Source of the DNA: an uncultured Clostridia bacterium
GTDB lineage: Bacteria > Bacillota > Clostridia > Christensenellales > UBA1242
Length of the DNA: 11,373 nucleotides
Assembly: GCA_934725745.1 (NCBI GenBank)
Contig: CAKVCH010000006.1
Span: forward strand, 1 to 11,373
Direction of reading: 5' to 3'
In this document: positions 1-6,929 of the stretch, one piece after another
How the letters are laid out: every line of letters begins with the position of its first letter
How positions within the stretch are numbered: position 1 is the first letter of the stretch
Notes under the pieces: model-generated
Database searches by the model: none
Told to the model about the DNA's origin: nothing
What the model saw: the letters and a program-made list of their open reading frames with translations, nothing else
Made by a program: the position numbers and the translations under genes

Positions 1-2
1 AA

Positions 3-266
3 GTGGAACTGCCTAAAATTATTGAAGCGCACAAAGATGCAACTTTCGTTATTGATCCACCGCGAAGTGGCGTGGATAAAGGGACCCTTGATTTGCTAAA
101 AAATTGTAGAGTTAAACGCATTATATATGTTTCGTGTAATCCATATACATTAAAGCAAAATTTGGTCTATCTAAATGATTTGTATGAAGTTGCCGATTTT
201 GAAATTTTTGACCTTTTCCCGCAGACTTTTGACATTGAAAGCCTTGTAGAACTAAAATTAAAGTGA
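3..266 (+). CDS. rlmD: 23S rRNA (uracil-5-)-methyltransferase, RlmD/RlmCD/TrmA family, C-terminal part
   Basis: This is the 3' end of a SAM-dependent RNA m5U methyltransferase; the N-terminal part (TRAM domain, iron-sulfur cysteines where present, SAM site) lies outside the window. The visible 87 residues carry the family's C-terminal signature: DPPRSG early on, YVSCNPYTL containing the catalytic cysteine that attacks uracil C6, and DLFPQTFDIE near the end, which matches the usual 'DLFPxTxHVE' with Asp for His. The reading frame is open to the left edge and ends at TGA 264-266. The family covers RlmC, RlmD, RlmCD and TrmA, and this fragment cannot tell them apart, so the symbol is tentative. 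A 214-nt gap separates it from the Lgt-family gene, and a weak A/T hairpin at 330-350 may end its transcript. Confidence 0.88.
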   Translation: MELPKIIEAHKDATFVIDPPRSGVDKGTLDLLKNCRVKRIIYVSCNPYTLKQNLVYLNDLYEVADFEIFDLFPQTFDIESLVELKLK

Positions 267-329
267 CTTCGGCAAGGTCTTGCTTAATTTTTTGACAATT
301 TAAACTCGTTTTGATAGAAAAAAGGTTTA

Positions 330-353
330 AAATTAAAATAGACTTAATTTTTT
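330..353 (+). terminator. Weak A/T-stem hairpin with T run after the methyltransferase gene
   Basis: AAATTAA (330-336) pairs with TTAATTT (344-350) across a 7-nt loop, and the T run continues to 353. The stem contains no G-C pair, so termination strength is doubtful. The downstream part (347-358) is a 12-nt sequence that also occurs upstream of pepF. Confidence 0.25.
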
Positions 354-451
354 GGTTGAAAATTCTATATTTAATTTCAAAAGGATAAAACGTTTTATAT
401 ATTTAGTAAAAATTGACATACAAAAAGGTCTTTTTGCACTCTTAAACTTGC

Positions 452-480
452 TTTACAAATTTGAAAGCGTAGGGTATAAT
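452..480 (+). promoter_or_regulatory. Sigma-70-type promoter abutting the Lgt-family start codon
   Basis: TTTACA (452-457), a 17-nt spacer and a perfect TATAAT (475-480). Transcription would start near 486-488, on the second in-frame ATG (487), giving a leaderless message. AGGG at 471-474 could instead act as an SD for ATG 481 on a transcript begun further upstream. The two readings exclude each other. Confidence 0.6.
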
Positions 481-1266
481 ATGGATATGGAAAACTCTTT
501 ACTAGTCGCAAAATCTTTTACAGTATTTGGGCGAGAAATTTCTTTTTACGGGCTAATCATATCAATTGCGATGCTCCTTGGCGTGGTTGTAGCGGTTTAT
601 ATCGTAAAAAAGAAAAAGTACAGCGCAGATATGCCAATAAATATTGCACTTTACGCTTTGCCTTGCGCGATTGTGGGGGCAAGATTATATTATTGCGCTT
701 TTCATGGCGTGAGCGACTTTTGGCAAATTTTCCGAGTTTGGGAAGGCGGAATGGCGATTTATGGCGGGGTGATCGGTGGATTTTTGGGAATTGTGCTTTG
801 CTCTAAAATACATAAATATTCACTTCTTGAATGTTGTGACCTTGCAGCGCCTTGCTTGATTTTGGGGCAGGCGATAGGAAGGGTTGGGTGTTATTTTGCG
901 GGTTGTTGCTACGGCGTTGAAACGACCGACCCTATGCTTATGTTTTTTCCGCTCAGTGTTCAAATAGATGGCGTTTGGCATTTAGCAACATTTTTTTATG
1001 AAAGTTTTATTGACCTTTTAGGATTTGTAATATTGTTTACTTTGACGCACAAAATAAACACAACAGGCGTCATAACTGCGGGATATTTTATCATTTACGG
1101 CACTGCGCGCGCGGTTCTTGAAGCGTTCCGTGACCCAGCGGAGTGTTTGATGATAGGTAATTTGCGTGTTTCACTACTATTGAGTGTTTTTCTTGTTGCA
1201 CTTGGTGGCGTGTTACTATTTGTTGTTTTAAAAAAGAAAGAAAAAGGACAAAAAGCAAATGAGTAG
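481..1266 (+). CDS. lgt: Lgt-family prolipoprotein diacylglyceryl transferase (GCCYG variant)
   Basis: Integral membrane protein of about 261 aa with roughly seven hydrophobic segments. Lgt moves diacylglycerol from phosphatidylglycerol to the lipobox cysteine of prelipoproteins. Family motifs, numbered from ATG 481: ISFYGLI near residue 22, WEGGMAIYGGVIGG (87-100), GRVGCYFAGCCYG (133-145) and YGTARAVLEAFRDP (206-219). Arg134, Gly145, Arg210 and Glu214 align with E. coli R143, G154, R239 and E243. The positions matching H103, N146 and E151 are Tyr, Cys and Cys, a variant common in Clostridia-type homologues, so strict Lgt activity is not certain. The frame is open back to a TTG at 352, but the extra residues do not look like an Lgt N-terminus. 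ATG 481 or ATG 487 gives the normal family length. The gene overlaps the next one by 8 nt. Confidence 0.85.
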   Translation: MDMENSLLVAKSFTVFGREISFYGLIISIAMLLGVVVAVYIVKKKKYSADMPINIALYALPCAIVGARLYYCAFHGVSDFWQIFRVWEGGMAIYGGVIGGFLGIVLCSKIHKYSLLECCDLAAPCLILGQAIGRVGCYFAGCCYGVETTDPMLMFFPLSVQIDGVWHLATFFYESFIDLLGFVILFTLTHKINTTGVITAGYFIIYGTARAVLEAFRDPAECLMIGNLRVSLLLSVFLVALGGVLLFVVLKKKEKGQKANE

Positions 1267-2056
1267 TTTTAAGATTGTTAAAAAGGGATACAGTCAACTT
1301 GAAGTCGACAGTTTTATTGAAAGAATGAAAAACGACTACGAGTCAAGGCTTGCCGAACAAAAAGATAGAATTTTTTATTTAAAAGACCAATTGGAAAAAT
1401 TGACAAATTCGTCGGATAGTGACCTTATGACGTCGCTTTTGTCTGCCGTTGAAAAGGCAAAACTTATCGAAAATAGTTCAAAAAACATCTACGAACTTGA
1501 AACTAAAAAATTAAATTTATTGTATGCAAAAATGGAAAATTTATTGAAGGACGAGAATGCGTCAAATAACAAAAATATAAAAATGGAACTTTTAAACACA
1601 ATTCAAGATTGTAGGCGCTCGCTACAAAACAACATTGAAATGCAATCAAAAAATATGAAAGAAAGTTCCAGTGGGGACCCAGTTAGAAGACTTCTTTCTA
1701 AAATGATGAATGCCAAAAAGATTGTTGTTGACGAAAATGATATTGAGTTAAAAGAGTCTGAGCCTGTTAAAGTTGCAAGAAAAGACACTCAAGAAACGGC
1801 AATAAGACCAGTTGAATCAAAAAAAGAAGTGAAACGCGAGACGCCTGAATTTGAAAAGTTTTTGTCAAGCGATACGCCTTCTTCAAATGGAACGAACTTT
1901 GAAAGTATTTTATTTGCACCAAACTCTGATTTGTCGCCAAATGAGTCGGGCTTCGACTTGAAGGAAGCGGTTAATCCAAAAGAAGATTTGGACGAAATAA
2001 TGAAGGCTTTTGACTTCTATAACGACATAAAAAGTGATGATAAAAAGGCAAATTAG
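1259..2056 (+). CDS. DivIVA/GpsB-family coiled-coil protein
   Basis: A 265-aa hydrophilic protein. Residues 4-20 carry the DivIVA N-terminal signature (F4, GY 10-11, EVD 15-17, FI 19-20), which in this family crosses and binds membrane, often at negatively curved sites such as septa and poles. Residues ~22-55 and ~60-130 are Lys/Glu/Leu-rich and likely coiled coil. From ~160 to the end the chain is acidic, Ser/Pro-rich and probably disordered. It is longer than GpsB (~100 aa) or classical DivIVA (~165 aa), so a clade-specific scaffold is likely. The start ATG 1259 overlaps the preceding membrane-protein gene by 8 nt and is preceded by AAGG (1244-1247), pointing to translational coupling within one operon. 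Family membership is fairly clear; the exact role in division, elongation or sporulation cannot be told. Confidence 0.75.
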   Translation: MSSFKIVKKGYSQLEVDSFIERMKNDYESRLAEQKDRIFYLKDQLEKLTNSSDSDLMTSLLSAVEKAKLIENSSKNIYELETKKLNLLYAKMENLLKDENASNNKNIKMELLNTIQDCRRSLQNNIEMQSKNMKESSSGDPVRRLLSKMMNAKKIVVDENDIELKESEPVKVARKDTQETAIRPVESKKEVKRETPEFEKFLSSDTPSSNGTNFESILFAPNSDLSPNESGFDLKEAVNPKEDLDEIMKAFDFYNDIKSDDKKAN

Positions 2057-2166
2057 GGAAAAATAGCAAATTTTTCTAATTTCAACCTAAAATCAACATA
2101 AAAATTATTTTTTAGTCTGTAAAAAGATATTAGGGCGAAAAAGTGTCTAAGCAATTATTGAAAAAT

Positions 2167-2214
2167 AAAAAACTAGTTAAAATGAATGAATTTTCAATTT
2201 AACTAGTTTTTTTT
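2167..2214. terminator. Strong bidirectional intrinsic terminator
   Basis: A perfect 15-bp stem: 2167-2181 pairs with 2198-2212 (core AACTAGTTAAA / TTTAACTAGTT), with a 16-nt loop. A T run follows on the plus strand to 2214, and an A run precedes on the left and reads as T on the minus strand. It can end both the lgt-divIVA unit and the leftward gene ending at 2335. A second imperfect hairpin overlaps the divIVA-like stop codon (2051-2064 with 2069-2081). Confidence 0.85.
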
Positions 2215-2334
2215 GTCTCAAATATCATTTTTTTGTGGACTCTCGATGCTTTGATTGGGATTGCTTTTTATGTTTCTATATTTAAAAAATGGAACTCTGG
2301 TTTTGGTCGGGAAAATCTCTTAGCGACGCGCAAT

Positions 2335-3345
2335 TTAATTAAAAACATACAAATATGCGTAGAAAATTGTGCTTGGAAGTTGCTCCGCCTTGTCTTTTTC
2401 AAGGTCGCCAAAGATTTGCTTTAAAATTTCTTTTTTGTCAGCACTTTCAACGTGCTCTAACTCTTCTTCAAATATTTCTTTGTAATTTTGCATATCTTCT
2501 TTTATTTCGTTAAGTTTTTTCTTTTTTGTTCTAAGGAGTAAAGCGTTTAAAGTCATAAGTAGCAATTTTGAGATGAAATCTTCTTGAAGAGTAGATGTTG
2601 AGTTGGAGTTAAAAACTTTTGAAATGATTTTTACAATATCATATTTTCTAGTTTCATATTCAATATTAAAATCGTACATCAAGTCGATTTTTTGTATATA
2701 TTCGCCCAATTTTTGATAAAAATAGAGTTTTGCAAATGATGGATAGCCTTTTGTGTTTGGGAGTATCTCCTTTTTAATAAATTTTGACAACTCTTTTTTG
2801 AGTTTTTCACTATAATCCCGTTTTGCGCCTTGGTTTTTGGAAGGTATCTTTCGTATTCTTTTGATGTAGTCAGAGACGGGAACAATTTGATTGTGTTTTA
2901 GATCTTCATAAAAAACAAAATATTCTTCTGAAAGTAGGTCTTTGAGCCTTTTTTCGTATTCATCAATTTTTTGCTTTTTTTGTTTGCCTGCAAGAAGGGG
3001 GAGAGATGCGTATAGTTTATCAAGTGTAACTTTTATAACTTCTTGCGCCTTAATATTGTATGGATATTTGTGGACAAAATCTTGGTTTTCAAAACTAAAT
3101 TCGTAATTTTGCATATTGTAAACGGTTTCTTTGCCTTGTTTGTTTACTGTAATGACGCCGACTGGACGGGAAATGTTGTCTTGTTCTAGCCTTTTTGCGA
3201 CTGGAAAACATAAAAGTAGGTTTAAGCCTATGAGTTTAAAAACTGGGGGCAAGATTAAAATGTCGCTATCCCAATTTTTGAAATTTTTGTAGTATTTTTT
3301 TTGTAAATACATTATATAATTTAATCTAAAACATTGATAAAACAT
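2335..3345 (-). CDS. Protein of unknown function (~336 aa)
   Basis: I do not recognise this protein. It is Lys/Glu/Leu-rich and mainly helical in character, with a basic Tyr-rich N-terminus, one modest hydrophobic stretch (LILPPVFKLIGLNLLLCFPVA, about residues 32-52 from the start used here), then long charged segments resembling amphipathic helices and a strongly acidic/basic C-terminal third. No catalytic motif, signal peptide or cysteine cluster is evident. The frame stays open upstream to 3510, but those codons lie in the palindromic element and promoter, so that extension is not credible. ATG 3345 sits 7 nt after a TATAAT and would give a leaderless start; ATG 3312 (325 aa) is the alternative. 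Neither has an SD. It is divergent from the permease and shares the bidirectional terminator near 2190. Confidence 0.7.
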   Translation of the reverse strand: MFYQCFRLNYIMYLQKKYYKNFKNWDSDILILPPVFKLIGLNLLLCFPVAKRLEQDNISRPVGVITVNKQGKETVYNMQNYEFSFENQDFVHKYPYNIKAQEVIKVTLDKLYASLPLLAGKQKKQKIDEYEKRLKDLLSEEYFVFYEDLKHNQIVPVSDYIKRIRKIPSKNQGAKRDYSEKLKKELSKFIKKEILPNTKGYPSFAKLYFYQKLGEYIQKIDLMYDFNIEYETRKYDIVKIISKVFNSNSTSTLQEDFISKLLLMTLNALLLRTKKKKLNEIKEDMQNYKEIFEEELEHVESADKKEILKQIFGDLEKDKAEQLPSTIFYAYLYVFN

Positions 3346-3352
3346 CAATATA

Positions 3353-3380
3353 ATTATACATTTTTTGACTTGTTTGTAAA
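3353..3380 (-). promoter_or_regulatory. Promoter of the unknown leftward gene
   Basis: Read on the minus strand: TTTACA (3380-3375), a 16-nt spacer, TATAAT (3358-3353). Seven bases (TATATTG) then separate the -10 from ATG 3345, so the predicted transcript starts on or beside the start codon. Confidence 0.6.
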
Positions 3381-3400
3381 TAGGTAATTTTGTTGGACGA

Positions 3401-3508
3401 ATAAAAGGGCAGGGCGAAGCCGTGGCTAAGGCGATAGCCTTAGCCACCCCTTGACGCCTTTTGGCGTCAAGGGGGCGCGCAAAAGTTTTTGCGCGCAACG
3501 GCTTCGCC
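3401..3508 (+). repeat. Four-way-junction palindromic element, copy 1
   Basis: ATAAAAGG (3401-3408) and 4 nt precede an 11-bp perfect outer stem, GGCGAAGCCGT (3413-3423) with ACGGCTTCGCC (3498-3508). Inside lie three consecutive perfect hairpins: GGCTAAGGC/GCCTTAGCC (3424-3432, 3437-3445; loop GATA), CCCCTTGACGCC/GGCGTCAAGGGG (3447-3458, 3463-3474; loop TTTT), and GCGCGCAAA/TTTGCGCGC (3475-3483, 3488-3496; loop AGTT). Only A3446 and A3497 are unpaired between helices. It is far more GC-rich than its surroundings and lies between two divergent promoters, so it is not simply a terminator. No ORF of its own. The same design recurs at 9985-10098. Could be a non-autonomous mobile repeat or a structured RNA/DNA element. 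Confidence 0.85.
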
Positions 3509-3578
3509 ATATGGACTTATGCACACATCTTAATTTGATTTAAATTTGTCGAAAATGACCAATCTCATAATAAAAACC

Positions 3579-3607
3579 TTTACAATATTTTATAAATGAT
3601 TTAAAAT
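3579..3607 (+). promoter_or_regulatory. Promoter of the permease gene
   Basis: TTTACA (3579-3584), a 17-nt spacer, TAAAAT (3602-3607), then only CACTAT before ATG 3614. No SD is present, so initiation is probably leaderless. There is no room for a metal riboswitch in such a transcript. Confidence 0.62.
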
Positions 3608-3613
3608 CACTAT

Positions 3614-4624
3614 ATGTTTGAAATTATTTTAGAAATACTTAAAGAAGCAACGATTGATTCTCTTAAAATGTTGCCAGTCATATTTGTTTGTTATGTAGTA
3701 ATAGAATTATTAGAAGATAAAATCCTAAACAAATATCAGACGAACAAGCTATTAAAATCCCCATTTGCCCCTGTTGTAAGTGCGGGCTTTGGGCTAATTC
3801 CACAATGTGGTTTTTCACTTGTCGCGACTGATTTGTTTTCAAAAAAGGCAATAACATTAGGCTCTCTTTTTGCAATTTATCTTGCAACTTCAGATGAAGC
3901 ATTACCACTTCTTCTTACAAATTCAAACCATTATTTGAATTTATTATACATCTTAGTTATAAAATTTGGCTATGCAGTTTTAGTTGGATTGACAATAGAC
4001 TTGATATTTAAAAACAGAAAATCAGCACTTGCCACATCAAACAACCTTATTTTAAAAGGCGAAAACAATCAAAAAGAAGAGCAGAAAAAAGACGATAAAA
4101 AATCCGAAGCAGTCAATTTAGACGCATCAAGCGATAAGACTTTTCACGCAGTCGACGAAAATGAAAATGGAGAAATTTTATCCGTCGAACACATCCAAGG
4201 TTGTTGCCATCATGATATAGAAAACGAGCATAAGGGGATAAAAGAAATCTTCTTGCATCCACTTTTACACTCTCTAAAAATCTTTCTTTTTATTCTTTTA
4301 ATAAACATAATTTTTGGTACAATCGTTGAGTTTGTGGGCGAAAATGCGATAAAAGATTTTATGACAAGTACGGGCTTTTTTGAACCTTTTATTGTCTCTC
4401 TCGTTGGGCTAATTCCTAACTGTGCTTCGTCCGTAATTATAACTGAACTCTTTATGGCGGGGAGCATAAGTTTGGGGTCTACTTTGGCGGGATTGTCTGT
4501 TAATTCTGGGCTTGCCCTTGTGCTACTATTTAAGACAAATAAAAATACCAAACAAAATGTTTTGATTCTTATTTCTCTCTATTCTTTAAGCGTGCTTTTG
4601 GGTGTAATAGTTAACCTTTTCTAA
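3614..4624 (+). CDS. ArsP_2-like multi-pass heavy-metal efflux permease
   Basis: A 336-aa membrane protein built as two related halves. Each half has a hydrophobic block carrying a GLIP-[QN]-C motif (GLIPQCG 60-66; GLIPNCA 265-271) followed by a [T]-[DE]-LF segment and a Gly-Ser-Leu-rich helix. This matches my memory of the ArsP_2 family, described as putative 10-TM heavy-metal exporters and often annotated as arsenic or manganese efflux proteins. Between the halves (about 134-210) lies a hydrophilic, Lys/Glu/Asp-rich loop ending in a His/Cys cluster (EHIQGCCHHDIENEH, 192-206) that could bind metal. The conserved Cys in both motifs may line the transport path. The substrate cannot be decided from sequence. 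Monocistronic: its own promoter abuts the ATG. A weak inverted repeat (4647-4653 with 4669-4675) follows the gene without a T run. Confidence 0.78.
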   Translation: MFEIILEILKEATIDSLKMLPVIFVCYVVIELLEDKILNKYQTNKLLKSPFAPVVSAGFGLIPQCGFSLVATDLFSKKAITLGSLFAIYLATSDEALPLLLTNSNHYLNLLYILVIKFGYAVLVGLTIDLIFKNRKSALATSNNLILKGENNQKEEQKKDDKKSEAVNLDASSDKTFHAVDENENGEILSVEHIQGCCHHDIENEHKGIKEIFLHPLLHSLKIFLFILLINIIFGTIVEFVGENAIKDFMTSTGFFEPFIVSLVGLIPNCASSVIITELFMAGSISLGSTLAGLSVNSGLALVLLFKTNKNTKQNVLILISLYSLSVLLGVIVNLF

Positions 4625-4779
4625 AAAAATTGACAGGGATTTTAGGGTTGTAAGAGACTAGAAAAATTTTACAACATTTATCTTAAAAAATAACGATTTA
4701 GAGAGCGAGAGTTAAATTAAATAAAACTATTTTTTGGTTGTTAAAAATACGAATAAGTAAAATAAAGGGGACAATAGAA

Positions 4780-6564
4780 ATGGCAAAAAAAGAATATCTT
4801 TGGGATTTTAGTGATTATTTTAAGGATGAAAAATCGTACGAACAAGCGTTTTGCGACGCGCAAAAAAGTTTGAATAATTTTAAAAGTTTTGAAGAGAAGT
4901 TGGGGAATAAAAAAGAACTTCTTTCTCTTTTGAAACTTCTTGAAAAGTCCTATTATGACATTGATAAGTTGTATGTTTATGCACATTGTTTGAGTGATAT
5001 GGATGTAACTAATTCCAAAAATCAAGAGCGTCTTGCAAAAGTGCAAAAACTTGCGACCGACCATTCGGTCGAAACTGCGTTTATCGCACCAGAACTGACA
5101 AGTATGAGCTCTGACTACTTGAACGAAATTTATCAAGATAAAGATTTTTCCGATTTTTCATCTCTAATTCGAGATGTTATAAGAAACAAACCACATACAT
5201 TAAAGAAGGATTGTGAAGTTTTACTTTCAAATGTTGGCGCTTTCTCTAGCGATTTCCAAAAAAATATGTCTAGTTTTGGAAACGGCGATTTAAAATATAA
5301 GGATGTTTTAGACAAAAATGGAAAGAAAAAAAAGTTGACGCAAGCGCTCATCTCGACTTATCTTCGTAGCCCCGATAAGGTCCTTCGTCTTAACGCATAC
5401 AAAGAGAGAATGATGGCGTATGGAAGATATAATAATTTTCTTTCTTCAAACTACATTGCAAGTGTTAAAAAGGACATTTTCTTTGCGAGAGCAAGACATT
5501 TTGAGTCGGCACTTACTGGGTCTTGCTATATGGAAGAAGTAGACAAAGCTGTTTACGAAAATTTGCTTAAAAATATAGAGAAAAATTTGCCATTTAACCA
5601 AGCATATTTTGTCGCGAAAAAGAAAGCGCTCAAATTGAATAGTTTTAGTTTAAGTGACATCTATTTTAATCCTTTTTCAAATGCAAAAAAGTATACTTTT
5701 GAAGAAGCGTTAGAAATTGTTTTAAATGCACTTTCACTATTTGGGAAAGACTACACTGACTACATTCAAAAAATGGTAAATCAAAATATGATTGATGTTT
5801 ACGAAAGACAAGGGAAAGTCGGCGGGGGATATGAAATTATGGCGTCAAAATGTTCGCCTAGAATTTTGCTCAATTTTACGGGGACGGCGAGTGATGTTTC
5901 TACTCTGGCGCACGAACTTGGTCATGCGATGCACAGCGTCTATTCTGACAACTCTCAAAGTATTATAAATTCGGCTTACACAATTTTCCTTGCGGAAATT
6001 GCAAGCACTGTAAATGAAACTATTTTGAATGACTATATGTTTGACAGAACAAATAACAATGCTGAAAAAATTTTCTTTTTGAGTGAGTTTTTATCAAACT
6101 TTAATGCAACGGTTTTTAGGCAAACGATGTTTGCTAATTTTGAACAAATAATTCACGACAAGGTCGAACACGACGAGCCTGTGTCTAAAGATGTTTTAAA
6201 TGAAACATATTTTGCTCTTGTTAAAAAGTTTTTTGGCAAGTCGGTTAAAATTTTAAGTGAAGTCAAGTACGAGTGGAGTTTAATTCCGCACTTTTACACT
6301 CCTTTTTATGTGTACAAATATGCAACTGGGCTAATAAGTGCGATAAATATCGTGGAGAATTTAAGAAGTGAGAAAATTACGGTTGACGATTATAAGAAGT
6401 TCCTTTCAAGCGGATGCATTAAAGACCCAATTTCTCTTTTAAAAATAGTCAAAGTTGATTTGACGACAAATGAGCCTTTTGAGATTGCTTTTAAGTATTT
6501 TGAAAATAAACTTAATTTGTTTAAAACTTTAACTACAAAGAAGGAAAAGGTCGTAAACAAATAA
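4780..6564 (+). CDS. pepF: Oligoendopeptidase F, M3B zinc metallopeptidase
   Basis: A 594-aa cytosolic oligopeptidase with no signal peptide; the family usually runs ~600 aa. The zinc site is visible: HELGH at residues 378-382 (His378 and His382 as ligands, Glu379 as catalytic base) and a third ligand Glu406 in FLAEIASTVNE. The N-terminal region (WDFSDYFKDEKSY onward) matches the PepF N-terminal helical domain, and YTPFYVYKYATGLISA (about 509-524) is the conserved stretch closing the substrate channel. PepF cleaves short peptides and takes part in peptide turnover. The start ATG 4780 is chosen because AAAGGGG (4764-4770) lies 9 nt upstream; the frame continues to a TTG at 4738, but those extra residues are unlike the family. 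A possible promoter (TTGGTT 4734-4739, TAAAAT 4758-4763) would start transcription inside the SD, so the true promoter is unclear. Confidence 0.93.
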   Translation: MAKKEYLWDFSDYFKDEKSYEQAFCDAQKSLNNFKSFEEKLGNKKELLSLLKLLEKSYYDIDKLYVYAHCLSDMDVTNSKNQERLAKVQKLATDHSVETAFIAPELTSMSSDYLNEIYQDKDFSDFSSLIRDVIRNKPHTLKKDCEVLLSNVGAFSSDFQKNMSSFGNGDLKYKDVLDKNGKKKKLTQALISTYLRSPDKVLRLNAYKERMMAYGRYNNFLSSNYIASVKKDIFFARARHFESALTGSCYMEEVDKAVYENLLKNIEKNLPFNQAYFVAKKKALKLNSFSLSDIYFNPFSNAKKYTFEEALEIVLNALSLFGKDYTDYIQKMVNQNMIDVYERQGKVGGGYEIMASKCSPRILLNFTGTASDVSTLAHELGHAMHSVYSDNSQSIINSAYTIFLAEIASTVNETILNDYMFDRTNNNAEKIFFLSEFLSNFNATVFRQTMFANFEQIIHDKVEHDEPVSKDVLNETYFALVKKFFGKSVKILSEVKYEWSLIPHFYTPFYVYKYATGLISAINIVENLRSEKITVDDYKKFLSSGCIKDPISLLKIVKVDLTTNEPFEIAFKYFENKLNLFKTLTTKKEKVVNK

Positions 6565-6691
6565 TAAATTGATAGTGGCTTTAGTTCGAGCAACGAAAGG
6601 TGATTTTAAAAGAAATTTTTGTGCGCACTATTTTGAAATAATGAAAAACAAAAATTTTTTTAAAAAAAATTGAAAAATCTTTAAAATTTTA

Positions 6692-6720
6692 TTGACATTA
6701 TAAAAAGACTTTGCTATTAT
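6692..6720 (+). promoter_or_regulatory. Promoter of tRNA-Asn
   Basis: Perfect TTGACA (6692-6697), 17-nt spacer, TATTAT (6715-6720). The transcript would start near 6727, about 26 nt before the mature tRNA 5' end. The GGG at 6723-6725 lies just downstream of the -10. Confidence 0.8.
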
Positions 6721-6752
6721 AAGGGAGCATTTAAAAAATAAGTGCGCAATAA

Positions 6753-6827
<75 letters not shown>

Positions 6828-6831
6828 ATGA

Positions 6832-6865
6832 AGACTTGTGGGAACACGAGTCTTTTTTGTTTTTA
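6832..6865 (+). terminator. Intrinsic terminator of the tRNA-Asn transcript
   Basis: AGACTTGTG (6832-6840) pairs with CACGAGTCT (6845-6853) with one G-T wobble, loop GGAA, followed by a T-rich tract to about 6865. It begins 5 nt after the CCA. Confidence 0.88.
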
Positions 6866-6874
6866 TTAGATAAG

Positions 6875-6929
6875 ACGGACGAACTATCGGTTAGTTTTCG
6901 ATAGAAAACTTTTTGTCGACAGACAAAAA
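6875..6929. repeat. Inverted partial tRNA-Asn copy followed by two tandem perfect hairpins
   Basis: Positions 6875-6893 match the reverse complement of tRNA positions 6787-6805 at 17 of 19 bases (anticodon base 36 through the T-stem 5' strand). Two perfect hairpins follow directly: AGTTTTC-GATA-GAAAACT (6893-6910) and TTTTTGTC-GACA-GACAAAAA (6910-6929). CTATCG (6884-6889) can alternatively pair with CGATAG (6899-6904), which excludes the first hairpin. Function is unknown. Confidence 0.55.

Noticed and set aside
352..480. TTG start at 352 for the Lgt-family gene
   Set aside because: It would add 43 residues absent from the family, with no SD; ATG 481 or 487 gives the normal length and N-terminus.
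2233..2424. 63-codon plus-strand frame after the bidirectional terminator
   Set aside because: No SD or promoter, overlaps the 3' end of the leftward gene, and resembles no protein.
3346..3510. N-terminal extension of the leftward unknown gene to 3510
   Set aside because: These codons translate the palindromic element and the gene's own promoter; the composition is low-complexity and unlike the rest of the protein.
3509..3613. Metal-sensing (yybP-ykoY type) riboswitch ahead of the permease
   Set aside because: The promoter abuts the ATG, leaving no leader, and no riboswitch core is visible.
4734..4763. Promoter TTGGTT-N18-TAAAAT for pepF
   Set aside because: Transcription would begin inside the SD and remove it, which conflicts with the well-placed AAAGGGG.
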